A DNA stretch of 39,811 nucleotides from Saprospiraceae bacterium (GCA_028284395.1 JANQRV010000498.1:1-39811), one strand, 5' to 3'. Shown: positions 16,314 to 25,168, numbered from the stretch's first letter. Notes: generated by a model from the letters alone, not told the origin. A program made the numbers and translations.

Positions 16314-18953
16314 ATGACTTCCAAGGAAATAAGAAATACATTTTTAGAGTTTTTTAAAAGCAAAGGCCATAAGATCGTCCCATCCGCACCTATGGTCAAT
16401 AAGAATGACCCCACTCTGATGTTCACCAATGCCGGCATGAATCAGTTTAAGGACTTCTTCCTTGGTAATCAGGTACCGGAAAGGCGAAGAATAGCCGACA
16501 CCCAAAAATGTTTGCGCGTCTCCGGAAAACACAATGACCTGGAAGAGGTAGGACGGGATAGCTACCATCAGACAATGTTTGAAATGCTCGGCAATTGGTC
16601 GTTTGGTGACTACTTTAAGGAAGAGGCAATTGCCTGGGCATGGGAATTGCTGACAGAAGTCTATCAATTGCCCAAGGACCGTCTTTACGCCAGTGTTTTC
16701 GAGGGAGATAAGAAAGAGGAATTAGAGGCGGATGAAGAGGCGGCTAATTTCTGGAAAAAGTGGATCTCTCCGGATCGCATCTTATATTTTGACAAGAAGG
16801 ACAATTTTTGGGAGATGGGCGACACGGGCCCGTGTGGCCCCTGCTCGGAAATACACATCGATTTGCGGAGCGATGAGGAACGAGCTAAAGTGGATGGCAA
16901 ATCACTGGTCAATGCAGATCACCCGCTTGTCGTTGAAATTTGGAACCTCGTTTTCATTCAATTCAACCGTAGAGCCGATGGCAGCCTTGAAGAATTACCT
17001 GAAAAACACATCGATACAGGGATGGGTTTTGAACGGCTGACCATGGCCATTCAGGGTAAGCAGACGAATTACGATACCGACATCTTTTCTCCATATATAG
17101 CTTTGATCGAAAAAGTTTCAGGTAAGAAGTACAGTGGAAGCTACGAGCCGGACGCCATGTCGGATATCGCGATGAGGGTAGTTGCCGATCATGTCAGGGC
17201 AGTCAGCTTTGCCATCGCCGATGGACAGCTTCCAAGTAATACCGGCGCTGGTTACGTCATTCGGCGGATTCTTCGGAGGGCTGTTCGTTATTATTATTCC
17301 TTTCTAGATATCAAAACCCCCTTTCTTCACCAGTTGGTGCCCTTGATGGCGGAGATCTTTGAAGACATCTTTCCGGAAATCAAGGCTCAACAAAATCAGA
17401 TTGCCAGAGTCATAGAAGGAGAAGAAAATGCCTTTCTCAATACGCTGGAAAATGGCCTAAAACGCTTTGCAGCACTGGATGTAGAGAACAATATCATTAA
17501 GGGCAATGATGCTTTCGAACTCTATGACACCTACGGATTCCCAATTGACCTTACCAGGTTGCTCGCGGAAGAAAAAGGGTTACAAATCGACGAAGAGGGC
17601 TTCACCAGAGCACTACAAGCTCAAAAAGATCGGTCACGTGCCAGTGCATCCAAGGAAGTGGGTGATTGGAACAATTTGATTGAAGGAGAAGAAGTTTCTT
17701 TCGAAGGCTATGATCACCTGGTCATCGAGGATGCCAAAGTGTTGAAATATAGAACTGTCAAGGTCAAGAAAAAAGATCAATTCCAAGTTGTCTTAAATAG
17801 AACGCCATTCTATGCAGAGAGTGGTGGCCAACGCGGCGACACCGGCTTGCTTTGGTTTGGTGAAGAAAAAATCCCCGTGTTAGACACTCAGAAAGAAAAC
17901 GACCTGATCATTCACATTGTCAAACAATTTCCAGAAGAAATGGGGGGGGCTGTCAAAGCAGAAGTCAACCAAGTGCGCAGAAGGTCAACCTCGAACAATC
18001 ACACTGCTGTACACCTTATGCATGCCGCACTTCATGAGGTACTGGGCACGCATGCACTTCAGAAAGGACAAGATGTAGACGAAAGTCGTCTTCGGTTTGA
18101 TTTTTCTCATTTCCAAAAATTGACCGGGGAAGAAATCTCGAAAATTGAATCGATCGTCAATCAAAGGATCCGGGAGAACATTCCCCTGGAAGAAGAACGA
18201 AATATGCCGATCGAGGAGGCGAAAGAAGCCGGGGCTACCATGCTGTTTGGTGAGAAGTATGGAGAAACGGTCCGCATGATCACTTTCGATAAAGACTTCT
18301 CGCGAGAACTTTGTGGCGGGACACACGTCCCGGCAACCGGACAAATTGGCCTTTTTAAAATCACCGTTGAAACTGCAGTAGCTGCTGGTATCCGAAGAAT
18401 AGAAGCGCTCACTGCCCAGAAGGCAGAAGCTTTCATCAATCAAGAATTGGAAGAATTAAACAACATTCGCCAGTTGTTTAAAAACGCCCAAAATACGCCC
18501 AAGCAGGTCGTGTCGCTCCAGACTGAAAATAAGAGTTTGAAAAAAGAGCTGGAGAAGATGATGAACCAGCAGGCGGGCGCACTCAAAGAACAACTGTTAG
18601 GCCAAATTACCAAGCTGGGTAGTGCCAACTACTTAGCCGCTAAAGTTCCGATCAACGATTCGAATGCCTTGAAGACGCTCGCTTATCAAATTGAAAAAGA
18701 AACGGACAATGCCATCATTGTTTTCGGTGCAGAGATCAAGGGTAAACCACAATTAATGGTGGCTATCAGCAAGCGGTTAACCGAGGGAGACTCCTCCTTG
18801 CATGCCGGAAACTTGGTCCGCGAATTAGCCAAGGAGATTCGTGGCGGCGGCGGCGGACAACCCTTCTTTGCGACAGCCGGTGGTAGTGACGCTACTGGCC
18901 TTGATAAGGCCATTGCCAAATCTAAGAGTCTCATAGATGCCGCCATTGGTTGA
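16314..18953 (+). CDS. alaS: Alanyl-tRNA synthetase
   Basis: AlaRS charges tRNA-Ala in the cytoplasm. The 879-residue product starts MTSKEIRNTFLEFFKSKGH, the conserved class II start, so the ATG at 16314 is right; the open frame upstream of it is not coding. Present in order: the aminoacylation core (DPTLMFTNAGMNQFKDFF, GPCGPCSEIH, DTGMGFERL), the tRNA-recognition region, the editing domain with zinc/water ligands HTAVH and CGGTH, and the DHHA1 C-terminal domain with the glycine-rich GGGGGQPFFATAGG. All parts and the length agree with the bacterial family. It is transcribed away from the ECF sigma gene; the promoter of the XRE/ImmA gene overlaps its stop codon. Confidence 0.98.
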   Translation: MTSKEIRNTFLEFFKSKGHKIVPSAPMVNKNDPTLMFTNAGMNQFKDFFLGNQVPERRRIADTQKCLRVSGKHNDLEEVGRDSYHQTMFEMLGNWSFGDYFKEEAIAWAWELLTEVYQLPKDRLYASVFEGDKKEELEADEEAANFWKKWISPDRILYFDKKDNFWEMGDTGPCGPCSEIHIDLRSDEERAKVDGKSLVNADHPLVVEIWNLVFIQFNRRADGSLEELPEKHIDTGMGFERLTMAIQGKQTNYDTDIFSPYIALIEKVSGKKYSGSYEPDAMSDIAMRVVADHVRAVSFAIADGQLPSNTGAGYVIRRILRRAVRYYYSFLDIKTPFLHQLVPLMAEIFEDIFPEIKAQQNQIARVIEGEENAFLNTLENGLKRFAALDVENNIIKGNDAFELYDTYGFPIDLTRLLAEEKGLQIDEEGFTRALQAQKDRSRASASKEVGDWNNLIEGEEVSFEGYDHLVIEDAKVLKYRTVKVKKKDQFQVVLNRTPFYAESGGQRGDTGLLWFGEEKIPVLDTQKENDLIIHIVKQFPEEMGGAVKAEVNQVRRRSTSNNHTAVHLMHAALHEVLGTHALQKGQDVDESRLRFDFSHFQKLTGEEISKIESIVNQRIRENIPLEEERNMPIEEAKEAGATMLFGEKYGETVRMITFDKDFSRELCGGTHVPATGQIGLFKITVETAVAAGIRRIEALTAQKAEAFINQELEELNNIRQLFKNAQNTPKQVVSLQTENKSLKKELEKMMNQQAGALKEQLLGQITKLGSANYLAAKVPINDSNALKTLAYQIEKETDNAIIVFGAEIKGKPQLMVAISKRLTEGDSSLHAGNLVRELAKEIRGGGGGQPFFATAGGSDATGLDKAIAKSKSLIDAAIG

Positions 18954-18980
18954 CAAACCGAAAATTTTTGTGTATTTTTG
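18950..18980 (+). promoter_or_regulatory. Promoter for the XRE/ImmA-PemK pair, overlapping the alaS stop codon
   Basis: TTG (18950-18952) is followed after 20 nt by TATTTTTG (18973-18980), matching both halves of the Bacteroidota consensus. The TTG shares bases with the alaS TGA. The first gene starts 137 nt after the -7 box, leaving a leader of about 130 nt in which I see no strong repeat. Confidence 0.6.
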
Positions 18981-19117
18981 ACAACCTATTTGAATTAGAC
19001 TAGCTTCCACGACCACTAATGTATCATTCTTACGAACAAGCGTAGTCAGGGGCATTTCGATTTCACTTTTTATTGTCTTATATATTCCAATTATTCATTA
19101 GAAACAGCAGTTTTTAG

Positions 19118-20284
19118 ATGAGAGATGTATTCCCATACAGATTAAAAAGTGCCCGCAAACGCGCGGGCCTTTCCATGAGGCAGTTGTCCGAAGAGCTGAA
19201 CAACCAGGTTTCTTATAATGCCATTAAGAAGTATGAAGACGGCAAAATGCTCCCGGAAAAATCAACACTATTGGCGCTGGCTGAAGCATTGAAAGTGAAA
19301 TTGGAATATTTCTCCCGTCCAATCAGGTTTGATCTGGGAGACATTGAATTTCGGAAAAGAGCAAGCCTGGGAATCAAGCAAATTGAGAAGATCAAAGAGA
19401 ATACCCGGGATTTGCTCGAAAGATACATCGAGGTAGAAGAGCTTTGTGGTATTCAATCAGCCTTCAATAACCCGGTTTCAAAGCAGGTAATCAACCTTGA
19501 AAGCGATGTCGAAAAAGCAGCGGAAACGCTTCGTGCCTCATGGCGCATTGGAACCAACCCAATTCCAAATGTCATTGAAATGATGGAAGAGCACGAAGTG
19601 AAAGTGCTTGAAATTGAGGTCGATGAAAAGTTTGATGGTTTGTCTACCTACGTCGCTGAGATCCCCGTTACAATTCTCAACAAGAACTTTTCCGCTGATC
19701 GAAAACGCTTTACTGCCCTGCATGAATTGGGACATTTGGTTTTGTCTGTTAATGAATTGGATCACAAAGAGAAGGAAAGATTGTGCAACCGTTTTGCTGG
19801 TGCGATGTTGATCTCCAAGGATGAAATGGAACGACTCTTGGGTTTCAAAAGGACTAACGTCCCGCCCCTTGGTGAGTTAATACGAATCAAAGAAGAATAT
19901 GGAATTTCGGTCCAGGCGCTGATGAGAAGAGCCTACGATCTGGACATCATAAATCGAACTGTTTACCAAAAGTTTTCTCGCATGATTGCCCGAAATCGGT
20001 CTGAAACCGAATTGGGAGAATTTAATCGAGAAGAGAAAGCCTTCCGTTTTCTTCGACTAATTTTCCGGCTTGCATCCGAAGGGGCCATTTCCATGTCAAA
20101 GGCATCAAGTTTGGCCGGAATGTCCCTTGCCGACTTTAAAAGGGAATACGATCGGACCGACGAAGAATTGGATTGGTCCAACCATCCCGAACAGACAGCA
20201 TTTATAAATGCTTATGATGAGGACGAGCCTGAATACGATTATACTGATATTATTGAAATTAATCCAGACTATGACCCCAGGTGA
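19118..20284 (+). CDS. XRE-family regulator fused to an ImmA/IrrE metallopeptidase; candidate antitoxin
   Basis: The 388-residue protein starts with an XRE helix-turn-helix (about 5-65: RLKSARKRAGLSMRQLSEEL, AIKKYEDGKMLP). Residues 150-270 are an ImmA/IrrE (COG2856) zinc peptidase domain: FTALHELGHLVL gives the HExxH-type motif at 202-206 (HELGH) and ERLCNRFAGAML gives the third ligand, probably Glu220. The C-terminal 110 residues are helical with an acidic tail (AYDEDEPEYDYTD). ImmA cleaves a repressor to free phage or ICE genes; fused XRE-COG2856 proteins are also proposed as antitoxin-like regulators. The tail overlaps the start of the PemK-like gene by 14 nt, so the two are probably co-translated. 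No integrase or phage gene is nearby, which argues for a toxin-antitoxin rather than an ICE role. Confidence 0.88.
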   Translation: MRDVFPYRLKSARKRAGLSMRQLSEELNNQVSYNAIKKYEDGKMLPEKSTLLALAEALKVKLEYFSRPIRFDLGDIEFRKRASLGIKQIEKIKENTRDLLERYIEVEELCGIQSAFNNPVSKQVINLESDVEKAAETLRASWRIGTNPIPNVIEMMEEHEVKVLEIEVDEKFDGLSTYVAEIPVTILNKNFSADRKRFTALHELGHLVLSVNELDHKEKERLCNRFAGAMLISKDEMERLLGFKRTNVPPLGELIRIKEEYGISVQALMRRAYDLDIINRTVYQKFSRMIARNRSETELGEFNREEKAFRFLRLIFRLASEGAISMSKASSLAGMSLADFKREYDRTDEELDWSNHPEQTAFINAYDEDEPEYDYTDIIEINPDYDPR

Positions 20285-20612
20285 TATCATTCTTGTCGCC
20301 ATGCCTACCAGAAAAGGGAAAGGCAAAAAGCGACCTGCATTGGTGCTGCAAAAAATGTTGCCCTTTGAGGACCTACTGGTCTGTGGGATATCATCTCAGC
20401 TACACTATGAAGTAAAGGGATTTGACTTGATCATTCGGGAGGAAGATCAGAATTTTCGTCAGACAGGGTTAAAACGTGATTCTCTAATAAGATTGGGTTA
20501 TATAACGACCATTGCCAAGAACAGAATTCCCGGCAAAATTGGTCGTTTGCCAGCCGAACACTTCGAAACCCTGATCACCCGGCTGACAAACTTTCTTCAC
20601 GAACCTCTTTAA
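20271..20612 (+). CDS. PemK/MazF-family toxin-like protein
   Basis: The ATG at 20271 gives 113 residues starting MTPGDIILVAMPTRKGKGKKRP, which is the PemK/MazF start (GDI-x-LV, then a basic loop and RPALVLQ); upstream starts in the open frame would add an unlikely tail. The toxin hallmarks RPALV (Arg) and a Ser/Thr strand (CGISSQL) are visible. MazF-type toxins are mRNA or tRNA endoribonucleases. This one overlaps the XRE/ImmA gene by 14 nt, the tight overlap typical of toxin-antitoxin pairs, although a classic MazE-type antitoxin is absent. The stop codon lies in the loop of a hairpin at 20602-20619. Whether it still cuts RNA cannot be told from the sequence. Confidence 0.8.
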   Translation: MTPGDIILVAMPTRKGKGKKRPALVLQKMLPFEDLLVCGISSQLHYEVKGFDLIIREEDQNFRQTGLKRDSLIRLGYITTIAKNRIPGKIGRLPAEHFETLITRLTNFLHEPL

Positions 20613-20621
20613 CGAGGTTTT
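20602..20621 (+). terminator. Terminator hairpin overlapping the PemK stop codon
   Basis: AACCTC (20602-20607) and GAGGTT (20614-20619) form a perfect 6-bp stem; the toxin stop TAA (20610-20612) lies in the 6-nt loop. A short T tail follows. It sits in the 7-nt gap facing the end of metK. Confidence 0.5.
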
Positions 20622-21873
20622 ATAGATTGAAAGCAGCTTTTACCTGATCAACCATGTCTAATTTCTCCCAGGTAAAGGTCTCCACTTCCATATCTTTTTT
20701 AGTTCCCGATCCATCGACAAACGAAACTGTTTTGACTTCAGGAGTTCTGCCCATATGGCCATATGCTGCAGTCTCAGAGTAAATTGGATTCCTCAATTTC
20801 AGTCGGGTTTCAATGGAATAAGGCCGCATATCGAAGATGTGCTCAACTTTTTCGGCAATTTCGCTGTCCGACAAATCTACGTTGGAGCTACCGTAAGTCT
20901 GAATGTAAATATTTGTCGGTTTGGCTACCCCAATTGCGTAAGAAACTTGGACTAAAACTTCATTACACACTCCAGCTGCAACCAAATTCTTAGCAATGTG
21001 ACGTGTGGCGTATGCCGCGGAACGATCCACTTTTGAGGGATCTTTTCCGGAAAATGCTCCTCCGCCGTGTGCACCTTTTCCGCCGTAAGTATCCACGATG
21101 ATCTTTCGGCCAGTCAGTCCGGTATCACCATGAGGGCCGCCAATTACAAATTTTCCTGTAGGATTAACGTGATAGGTAATCTGTGAATCGAACAAGGCTT
21201 GGATTTCAGGTTTCAACTTTGCCTTGACCCGCGGAATCACGATATTGATGACATCTTCCTTAATTTTGGCCAACATCACGTCATCGGAGGCGAAATCATC
21301 ATGCTGGGTAGATACCACAATCGTGTCGATTCGCTGGGGAATATTATTATCGGAATATTCGATGGTAACCTGTGATTTAGAATCCGGTCGCAAATAAGTC
21401 ATATCGCGATTTTCCCTGCGTATATCGGCCAATTCCTGCAGGATAATATGAGAAAGGTGAAGTGGTAACGGCATGAAGCTCTCCGTTTCATTGGAGGCAT
21501 ATCCAAACATCATTCCCTGATCTCCAGCTCCTTGGTCTTCAGGATTGGCTCGTTCAACACCCTGATTGATATCCGGGGATTGTTCGTGAATGGCAGACAA
21601 AACCCCACAGGATTTTGCCTCAAACATATACTCAGATTTGGTGTAGCCAATTCGCTCAATTACATCTCTAGCAATTTGTTGTACGTCTAGATAAGTATTT
21701 GATTTCACCTCACCCGCCAACACGACCTGACCGGTAGTCACCAAGGTCTCACAAGCAACCTTGGAGGTTGGGTCAAAGGCCAGAAAATGATCAACAAGTG
21801 CATCAGAAATCTGATCTGATACTTTATCGGGGTGTCCTTCAGAAACAGATTCTGAAGTAAACAAATAAGGCAT
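20620..21873 (-). CDS. metK: S-adenosylmethionine synthetase
   Basis: MetK makes S-adenosylmethionine from methionine and ATP. The 417-residue protein has the whole family signature: [21 protein letters not shown] at the N-terminus, [12 protein letters not shown] (ATP-binding motif), [31 protein letters not shown], and the P-loop-like [20 protein letters not shown]. Length is typical for Bacteroidota. The upstream gap of 54 nt before the next gene's terminator leaves little room for a riboswitch and none was seen. Terminators flank it on both sides (20602-20621 on the plus strand, 21892-21918 upstream on the minus strand), so it is probably a single-gene unit. Confidence 0.98.
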   Translation of the reverse strand: MPYLFTSESVSEGHPDKVSDQISDALVDHFLAFDPTSKVACETLVTTGQVVLAGEVKSNTYLDVQQIARDVIERIGYTKSEYMFEAKSCGVLSAIHEQSPDINQGVERANPEDQGAGDQGMMFGYASNETESFMPLPLHLSHIILQELADIRRENRDMTYLRPDSKSQVTIEYSDNNIPQRIDTIVVSTQHDDFASDDVMLAKIKEDVINIVIPRVKAKLKPEIQALFDSQITYHVNPTGKFVIGGPHGDTGLTGRKIIVDTYGGKGAHGGGAFSGKDPSKVDRSAAYATRHIAKNLVAAGVCNEVLVQVSYAIGVAKPTNIYIQTYGSSNVDLSDSEIAEKVEHIFDMRPYSIETRLKLRNPIYSETAAYGHMGRTPEVKTVSFVDGSGTKKDMEVETFTWEKLDMVDQVKAAFNL

Positions 21874-21891
21874 AATGAAATTTTTTTTTAT

Positions 21892-21918
21892 GAAAAAGGA
21901 CCAAAGTAGATCTTGGTC
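21892..21918 (-). terminator. Terminator between the FAH-family gene and metK
   Basis: Read on the minus strand, GACCAA (21913-21918) pairs with TTGGTC (21899-21904), followed by CTTTTT. It lies 10 nt after the stop codon of the hydrolase gene and would end the trpS-hydrolase transcript before metK. Confidence 0.55.
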
Positions 21919-21927
21919 GAAAATTAC

Positions 21928-22548
21928 CTATTTTATCTCACAACTTAATAGTTGTTGTTGCTTGTCAATCAAGGAAATATATCCATCTAATCGATCGCCA
22001 ATAGCAACTGGTCCGACTCCCGCTGGAGTACCCGTAAAAATCAAATCTCCCATTTGGAGTTTGAAGAACCGGGACAGATATACGATGATGTATTCGAAGT
22101 CGAAAATCAAATCCTTGGTATTCCCCGTTTGCACTCTCTCTCCGTTCTTGTCCAAATGAAACTCGATGGCATTTCGATTTACTTTATCAATGGATATAAA
22201 CTCACTGATGGCAGCAGAGTTATCAAAGCCCTTCGCAATTTCCCAGGGATGTCCTTTCTTTTTGAGCTCAGCTTGTAAATCACGAGCAGTGAAATCGATG
22301 CCAAAGCCAATTTGATTAAAGTACTCCGAAGCAAACTCCTTTTGAACGTGCTTCCCGTTCTTACAAATTTTTAGGACGATCTCCGCCTCGTAATGAAGGT
22401 CTTTTGTAAATTCCGGGTAGTACAATGGTTTATTATTGACGAGAAGCGCAGAAGGGGGTTTCATGAAAATCAACGGTTTTTTGGGAACCGGATTTTTCAA
22501 TTCCTTTGCGTGATCGATGTAATTACGACCAATACAAATGATCTTCAT
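21928..22548 (-). CDS. Fumarylacetoacetate hydrolase (FAH) family protein
   Basis: The 206-residue protein matches the FAH fold: start MKIICIGRNYIDHAKEL, the metal-binding strand LHYEAEIVL (Glu-x-Glu), ARDLQ and KGFDNSAAIS, then the closing GDLIFTGTPAGVGPV. These enzymes need Mg or Mn and include acylpyruvases, oxaloacetate decarboxylases and hydratases; the short single-domain form is closest to the YcgM/FAHD1 type. Substrate is not assignable. The ATG overlaps the trpS stop by 4 nt, so the two genes are translationally coupled. Confidence 0.9.
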   Translation of the reverse strand: MKIICIGRNYIDHAKELKNPVPKKPLIFMKPPSALLVNNKPLYYPEFTKDLHYEAEIVLKICKNGKHVQKEFASEYFNQIGFGIDFTARDLQAELKKKGHPWEIAKGFDNSAAISEFISIDKVNRNAIEFHLDKNGERVQTGNTKDLIFDFEYIIVYLSRFFKLQMGDLIFTGTPAGVGPVAIGDRLDGYISLIDKQQQLLSCEIK

Positions 22549-23672
22549 TTAATGACGGTTTTCTTCAGGTCGGTCACTTTGATAGAACTTGCTCCATATT
22601 TCTTATACAGATACTCTCTTTTGCCTGAAACAAATGAAAAGAGCGGGGCTTTCTTGTCCTCAAACTTCACGTTCAACAATCCACTTAACTCTTTGACCTC
22701 CTTGATTGTTTCTTGAGCTTTTTTACGGATTTCTGCCGAAGAAGTTTTAATTAAGTCTTTAGTGGCCCTTTTATTGCTCAGTAGATCGGCTTTTCGTTCT
22801 CTAAATCGAGCGCTGATCGCAACCAAAGCATCGGCCACTGCCTGCTTTAAATCCACATATTTCAACCGGCCGCCTTGATAATCAGTGGTGAGACTCTCAT
22901 AAGCTTCCATGGCTTTAGCGGCCCGCAACAATTCAAATAAATTGGCAACACCGGCACTCATCTCTCCCTCTTTTGTCTCTCCCGTATCTGTTACCGCCGA
23001 CTTCACCTGCTTGCGGATGCGTTGTTCTTCCCCAAAGACATCAATGTTATGTTTTTCACCGGCACTAGCACTCATTTTCCGCGTGGGATCTGCTGTTGAC
23101 ATTACTTTGGGAACTTCCGTAAACAATGGTTCGGGCAGTACAAAGAATTCTTTACGCATCTGATTGTTGAATCGTTGAGCAATATTTCGCGACAATTCGA
23201 GATGTTGTTCCTGGTCTTTGCCAACCGGTACGTAATCGGCTTTATAAATCAGGATATCTGCCGCCTGCAAGATCGGATAAGTAAATAAGCCGGTAGAGAT
23301 AAATGCATCCTCACCTTTTTCTTTGTTTTGATTGCTTTTATCCTTGAATTGAGTCATCCGGGTCATTTGTCCATAAGAAGCAAAACAAGACAGGACCCAA
23401 CTCAATTCTGTGTGTTCAGGACATAGTGATTGCATAAAGACATTGTGTGGATGGATGCCAGTTGCAATTAAATTAAAGGCTACATCCCAAGCATTCTCTT
23501 TAAGTTTCTTGGGAGAAAAAGGCATGGTCATGGCATGGTAATCAACCACTCCATACTTACAGTCGTATTGCCCCTGGAGGTTTACCCAATTTTCTACAGC
23601 CCCGAAGTATCTTCCAAAATGTAAATTACCGGTGGGTTGAATACAGGATAATACCGACTTCTTCTTTTTCAT
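22545..23672 (-). CDS. trpS: Tryptophanyl-tRNA synthetase, with atypical signature motifs
   Basis: The 375-residue protein is a class I TrpRS: start SVLSCIQPTGNLHFGRYFGAV, then VDYHAMT, YPILQAADILIY, and VPVGKDQEQHLELSR, all TrpRS hallmarks. The ATP-site motifs are variants: HFGR (18-21) in place of HxGH/HxGN, and KMSAS (199-203) in place of KMSKS. The protein is also about 45 residues longer than typical bacterial TrpRS of about 330, with a Lys-rich C-terminal extension. Glycyl/tRNA-binding parts look intact, so it is likely active; KMSAS is the form found in eukaryotic cytosolic TrpRS. The stop overlaps the ATG of the FAH-family gene by 4 nt. Confidence 0.95.
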   Translation of the reverse strand: MKKKKSVLSCIQPTGNLHFGRYFGAVENWVNLQGQYDCKYGVVDYHAMTMPFSPKKLKENAWDVAFNLIATGIHPHNVFMQSLCPEHTELSWVLSCFASYGQMTRMTQFKDKSNQNKEKGEDAFISTGLFTYPILQAADILIYKADYVPVGKDQEQHLELSRNIAQRFNNQMRKEFFVLPEPLFTEVPKVMSTADPTRKMSASAGEKHNIDVFGEEQRIRKQVKSAVTDTGETKEGEMSAGVANLFELLRAAKAMEAYESLTTDYQGGRLKYVDLKQAVADALVAISARFRERKADLLSNKRATKDLIKTSSAEIRKKAQETIKEVKELSGLLNVKFEDKKAPLFSFVSGKREYLYKKYGASSIKVTDLKKTVIK

Positions 23673-23695
23673 AATTTAGGGATTTATAAAATAGC

Positions 23696-24076
23696 TTAGA
23701 GTGCAGCAATTAGAGAAATCTCGATGTTGACGAATTTCGGGAGGTTCGCAACCTCTACCAATTCTCTCGCGGGGGCGGTGTCATCATTGAAATATTCTGC
23801 ATATACGGCATTTATGCGGCTATAGTTGTGCATATCTGAAACAAAAACAGAACATTTCAATACATTTTCAAAAGTCGTTCCGGCATTTTCCAGGATCGCC
23901 TTGAGGTTTTCCATTACTCGTCTGGTTTCTGCTTCAATATCGCCGGTTACCAACTCTCCCGTTGATGGATCAATGGCAATCTGGCCGGAAACGTAGAGCG
24001 TATTATTGTAAGCAGTAGCTTGATTATAAGGTCCCACTGGATCGGGAGCGTACTTAGTAGTAAAGATTTCTTTCAT
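23696..24076 (-). CDS. RidA-family (reactive intermediate/imine deaminase) protein
   Basis: The ATG at 24076 gives 126 residues beginning MKEIFTTKYAPDPVGPYNQA, the standard RidA start; the open frame runs 10 codons further up but without a family match. The catalytic arginine region PARELVEVANLPKFVNIEISLIA and the trimer-forming VSGQIAIDPSTGEL are present. RidA proteins hydrolyse 2-aminoacrylate and other imines made by PLP enzymes. It lies on the minus strand 24 nt upstream of trpS and 89 nt downstream of rpmF, possibly read with them. Confidence 0.93.
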   Translation of the reverse strand: MKEIFTTKYAPDPVGPYNQATAYNNTLYVSGQIAIDPSTGELVTGDIEAETRRVMENLKAILENAGTTFENVLKCSVFVSDMHNYSRINAVYAEYFNDDTAPARELVEVANLPKFVNIEISLIAAL

Positions 24077-24165
24077 AGGGAGTGAAATAATTACAAAGCC
24101 CCACACCGCAAAAGGACGATGGGAGCTAAGGGGATGGAATCAATGAAAATCTTGTCAAAGGAAAC

Positions 24166-24363
24166 TTAATCCTCTTCCTCATCGATCTTAACGACCAACT
24201 TTCCGCGGTAATACATATTACCTTCCAAATCGTAATAAGCACGGTGATACAAATGCTTCTCACCCGTTGTTTGGCAAGTGGCCACTTGAGGGAGCGCTGC
24301 CTTCTTATGCGTTCTACGCTTTCTTTTCCGCTGCTTCGATATCTTACTCTTAGGATGTGCCAT
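24166..24363 (-). CDS. rpmF: 50S ribosomal protein L32
   Basis: The 65-residue protein begins [22 protein letters not shown], the basic L32 start, and continues with [18 protein letters not shown]. Only one of the usual four zinc-ligand cysteines is present, so this is the zinc-free (C-minus) form, common in Bacteroidota. It follows the DUF177/YceD gene by 30 nt, the conserved yceD-rpmF pair, and is probably driven by the promoter at 24971. Confidence 0.97.
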   Translation of the reverse strand: MAHPKSKISKQRKRKRRTHKKAALPQVATCQTTGEKHLYHRAYYDLEGNMYYRGKLVVKIDEEED

Positions 24364-24393
24364 AATACTAATTTTTAATGGAGCCTCGGGCTC

Positions 24394-24924
24394 TTATGAC
24401 TTATGATTATCTTTAAAATTCTTCAATGCATCCCAAATGGGATTGGAACTTTCTTCAATTGGGTCATTGGGTTCCAGAAAATCAAGCATCTCTTGATTGC
24501 AAGGAGGATTTGGTTCGCCGGTGCAATCATAGATCTTCACCATCGGAATTGCCAGACAAACAAATTCGTAAATGTATTGAGCTACATTTAACTTTTGTGT
24601 TTCCGGCGTAATATAAATAACCTCAGCCTCCTCCTTGGAATCTTCCGCTCCAAATTTCACCAGCAGTTGCTGGTCGCTTGCTATTGGCAAATCAATACCG
24701 GATAGGCAGCGATCGCATTCCGTTTTCACGGTTCCTGCTAATCGAAAATCCAGAACATAAAAATCCGGGCGTTTGTCTAATGACAGATCCACTTTGACGT
24801 CTCCGTGGTCTATCAGTGAATGCTCAAAATTCTCAAAGAACTCAGATCCTATTTGAAAGCCATATTGGTGTACTCCAGGCTTTAACCCCTTGATAGGGAT
24901 GGAGAATTCGATTAAAGCTTCCAT
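24394..24924 (-). CDS. DUF177 (YceD-family) protein upstream of rpmF
   Basis: The ATG at 24924 (MEALIEFSIPIKGLK) gives 176 residues; an in-frame ATG 8 codons up is less likely because the -7 promoter box lies just beyond it. The DUF177 core is visible: LDFRLAGTVKTECDRCLSGIDLPI with the conserved C-x-x-C, then VNVAQYIYEFVCLAIPMVKIYDC. YceD proteins are linked to 23S rRNA accumulation/ribosome assembly and are nearly always next to rpmF, as here. The exact activity is unknown. Confidence 0.9.
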   Translation of the reverse strand: MEALIEFSIPIKGLKPGVHQYGFQIGSEFFENFEHSLIDHGDVKVDLSLDKRPDFYVLDFRLAGTVKTECDRCLSGIDLPIASDQQLLVKFGAEDSKEEAEVIYITPETQKLNVAQYIYEFVCLAIPMVKIYDCTGEPNPPCNQEMLDFLEPNDPIEESSNPIWDALKNFKDNHKS

Positions 24925-24970
24925 CGTTCTGATCATCCACCGGTTCAACCGGCAATTTTAAAATGGTCTG

Positions 24971-24978
24971 CAAAGGTA
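24971..24978 (-). promoter_or_regulatory. -7 promoter box for the yceD-rpmF unit
   Basis: TACCTTTG on the minus strand is a perfect TAnnTTTG match, placed to start a leader of about 40 nt before the ATG at 24924. No TTG is found at the usual distance upstream. Confidence 0.55.
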
Positions 24979-25069
24979 AGATAAATATTCATTAAATTCG
25001 ACAGTAATTTAATTGATTTTTAGATTTTCTTTGCAATACTTTTAAAGCTTAATTTCCGTTTGCGATTAT

Positions 25070-25086
25070 ATCAGACATTATCTGAT
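25070..25086. promoter_or_regulatory. Inverted repeat upstream of the SprB-repeat protein
   Basis: ATCAGA and TCTGAT (25070-25075, 25081-25086) flank a 5-nt spacer, about 130 nt before the ATG at 25217. A second inverted repeat lies at 25150-25168. Both could be operators; no promoter box was found near them. Confidence 0.3.
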
Positions 25087-25149
25087 GTAACAAGAACATT
25101 GCACCCCCTTCAATACAAGAAACATTAGCAAAATTATCTCCTGGAAAAG

Positions 25150-25168
25150 TGATGACCTATTGTCATCA
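25150..25168. promoter_or_regulatory. Second inverted repeat upstream of the SprB-repeat protein
   Basis: TGATGAC and GTCATCA (7 bp each, 25150-25156 and 25162-25168) flank a 5-nt spacer, 49 nt before the start codon. Its geometry suits a dimeric regulator site or a small leader hairpin. Confidence 0.35.

Noticed and set aside
17985..18443. 152-codon minus-strand ORF inside alaS
   Set aside because: It is the shadow of the alaS frame and shows no recognisable domain or export signal.
19118..20612. Prophage or ICE control region
   Set aside because: No integrase, excisionase, phage structural gene or att-like repeat is near the ImmA-type gene.
21874..21927. SAM riboswitch before metK
   Set aside because: The 54-nt gap is largely filled by the upstream gene's terminator and has no riboswitch-like core.
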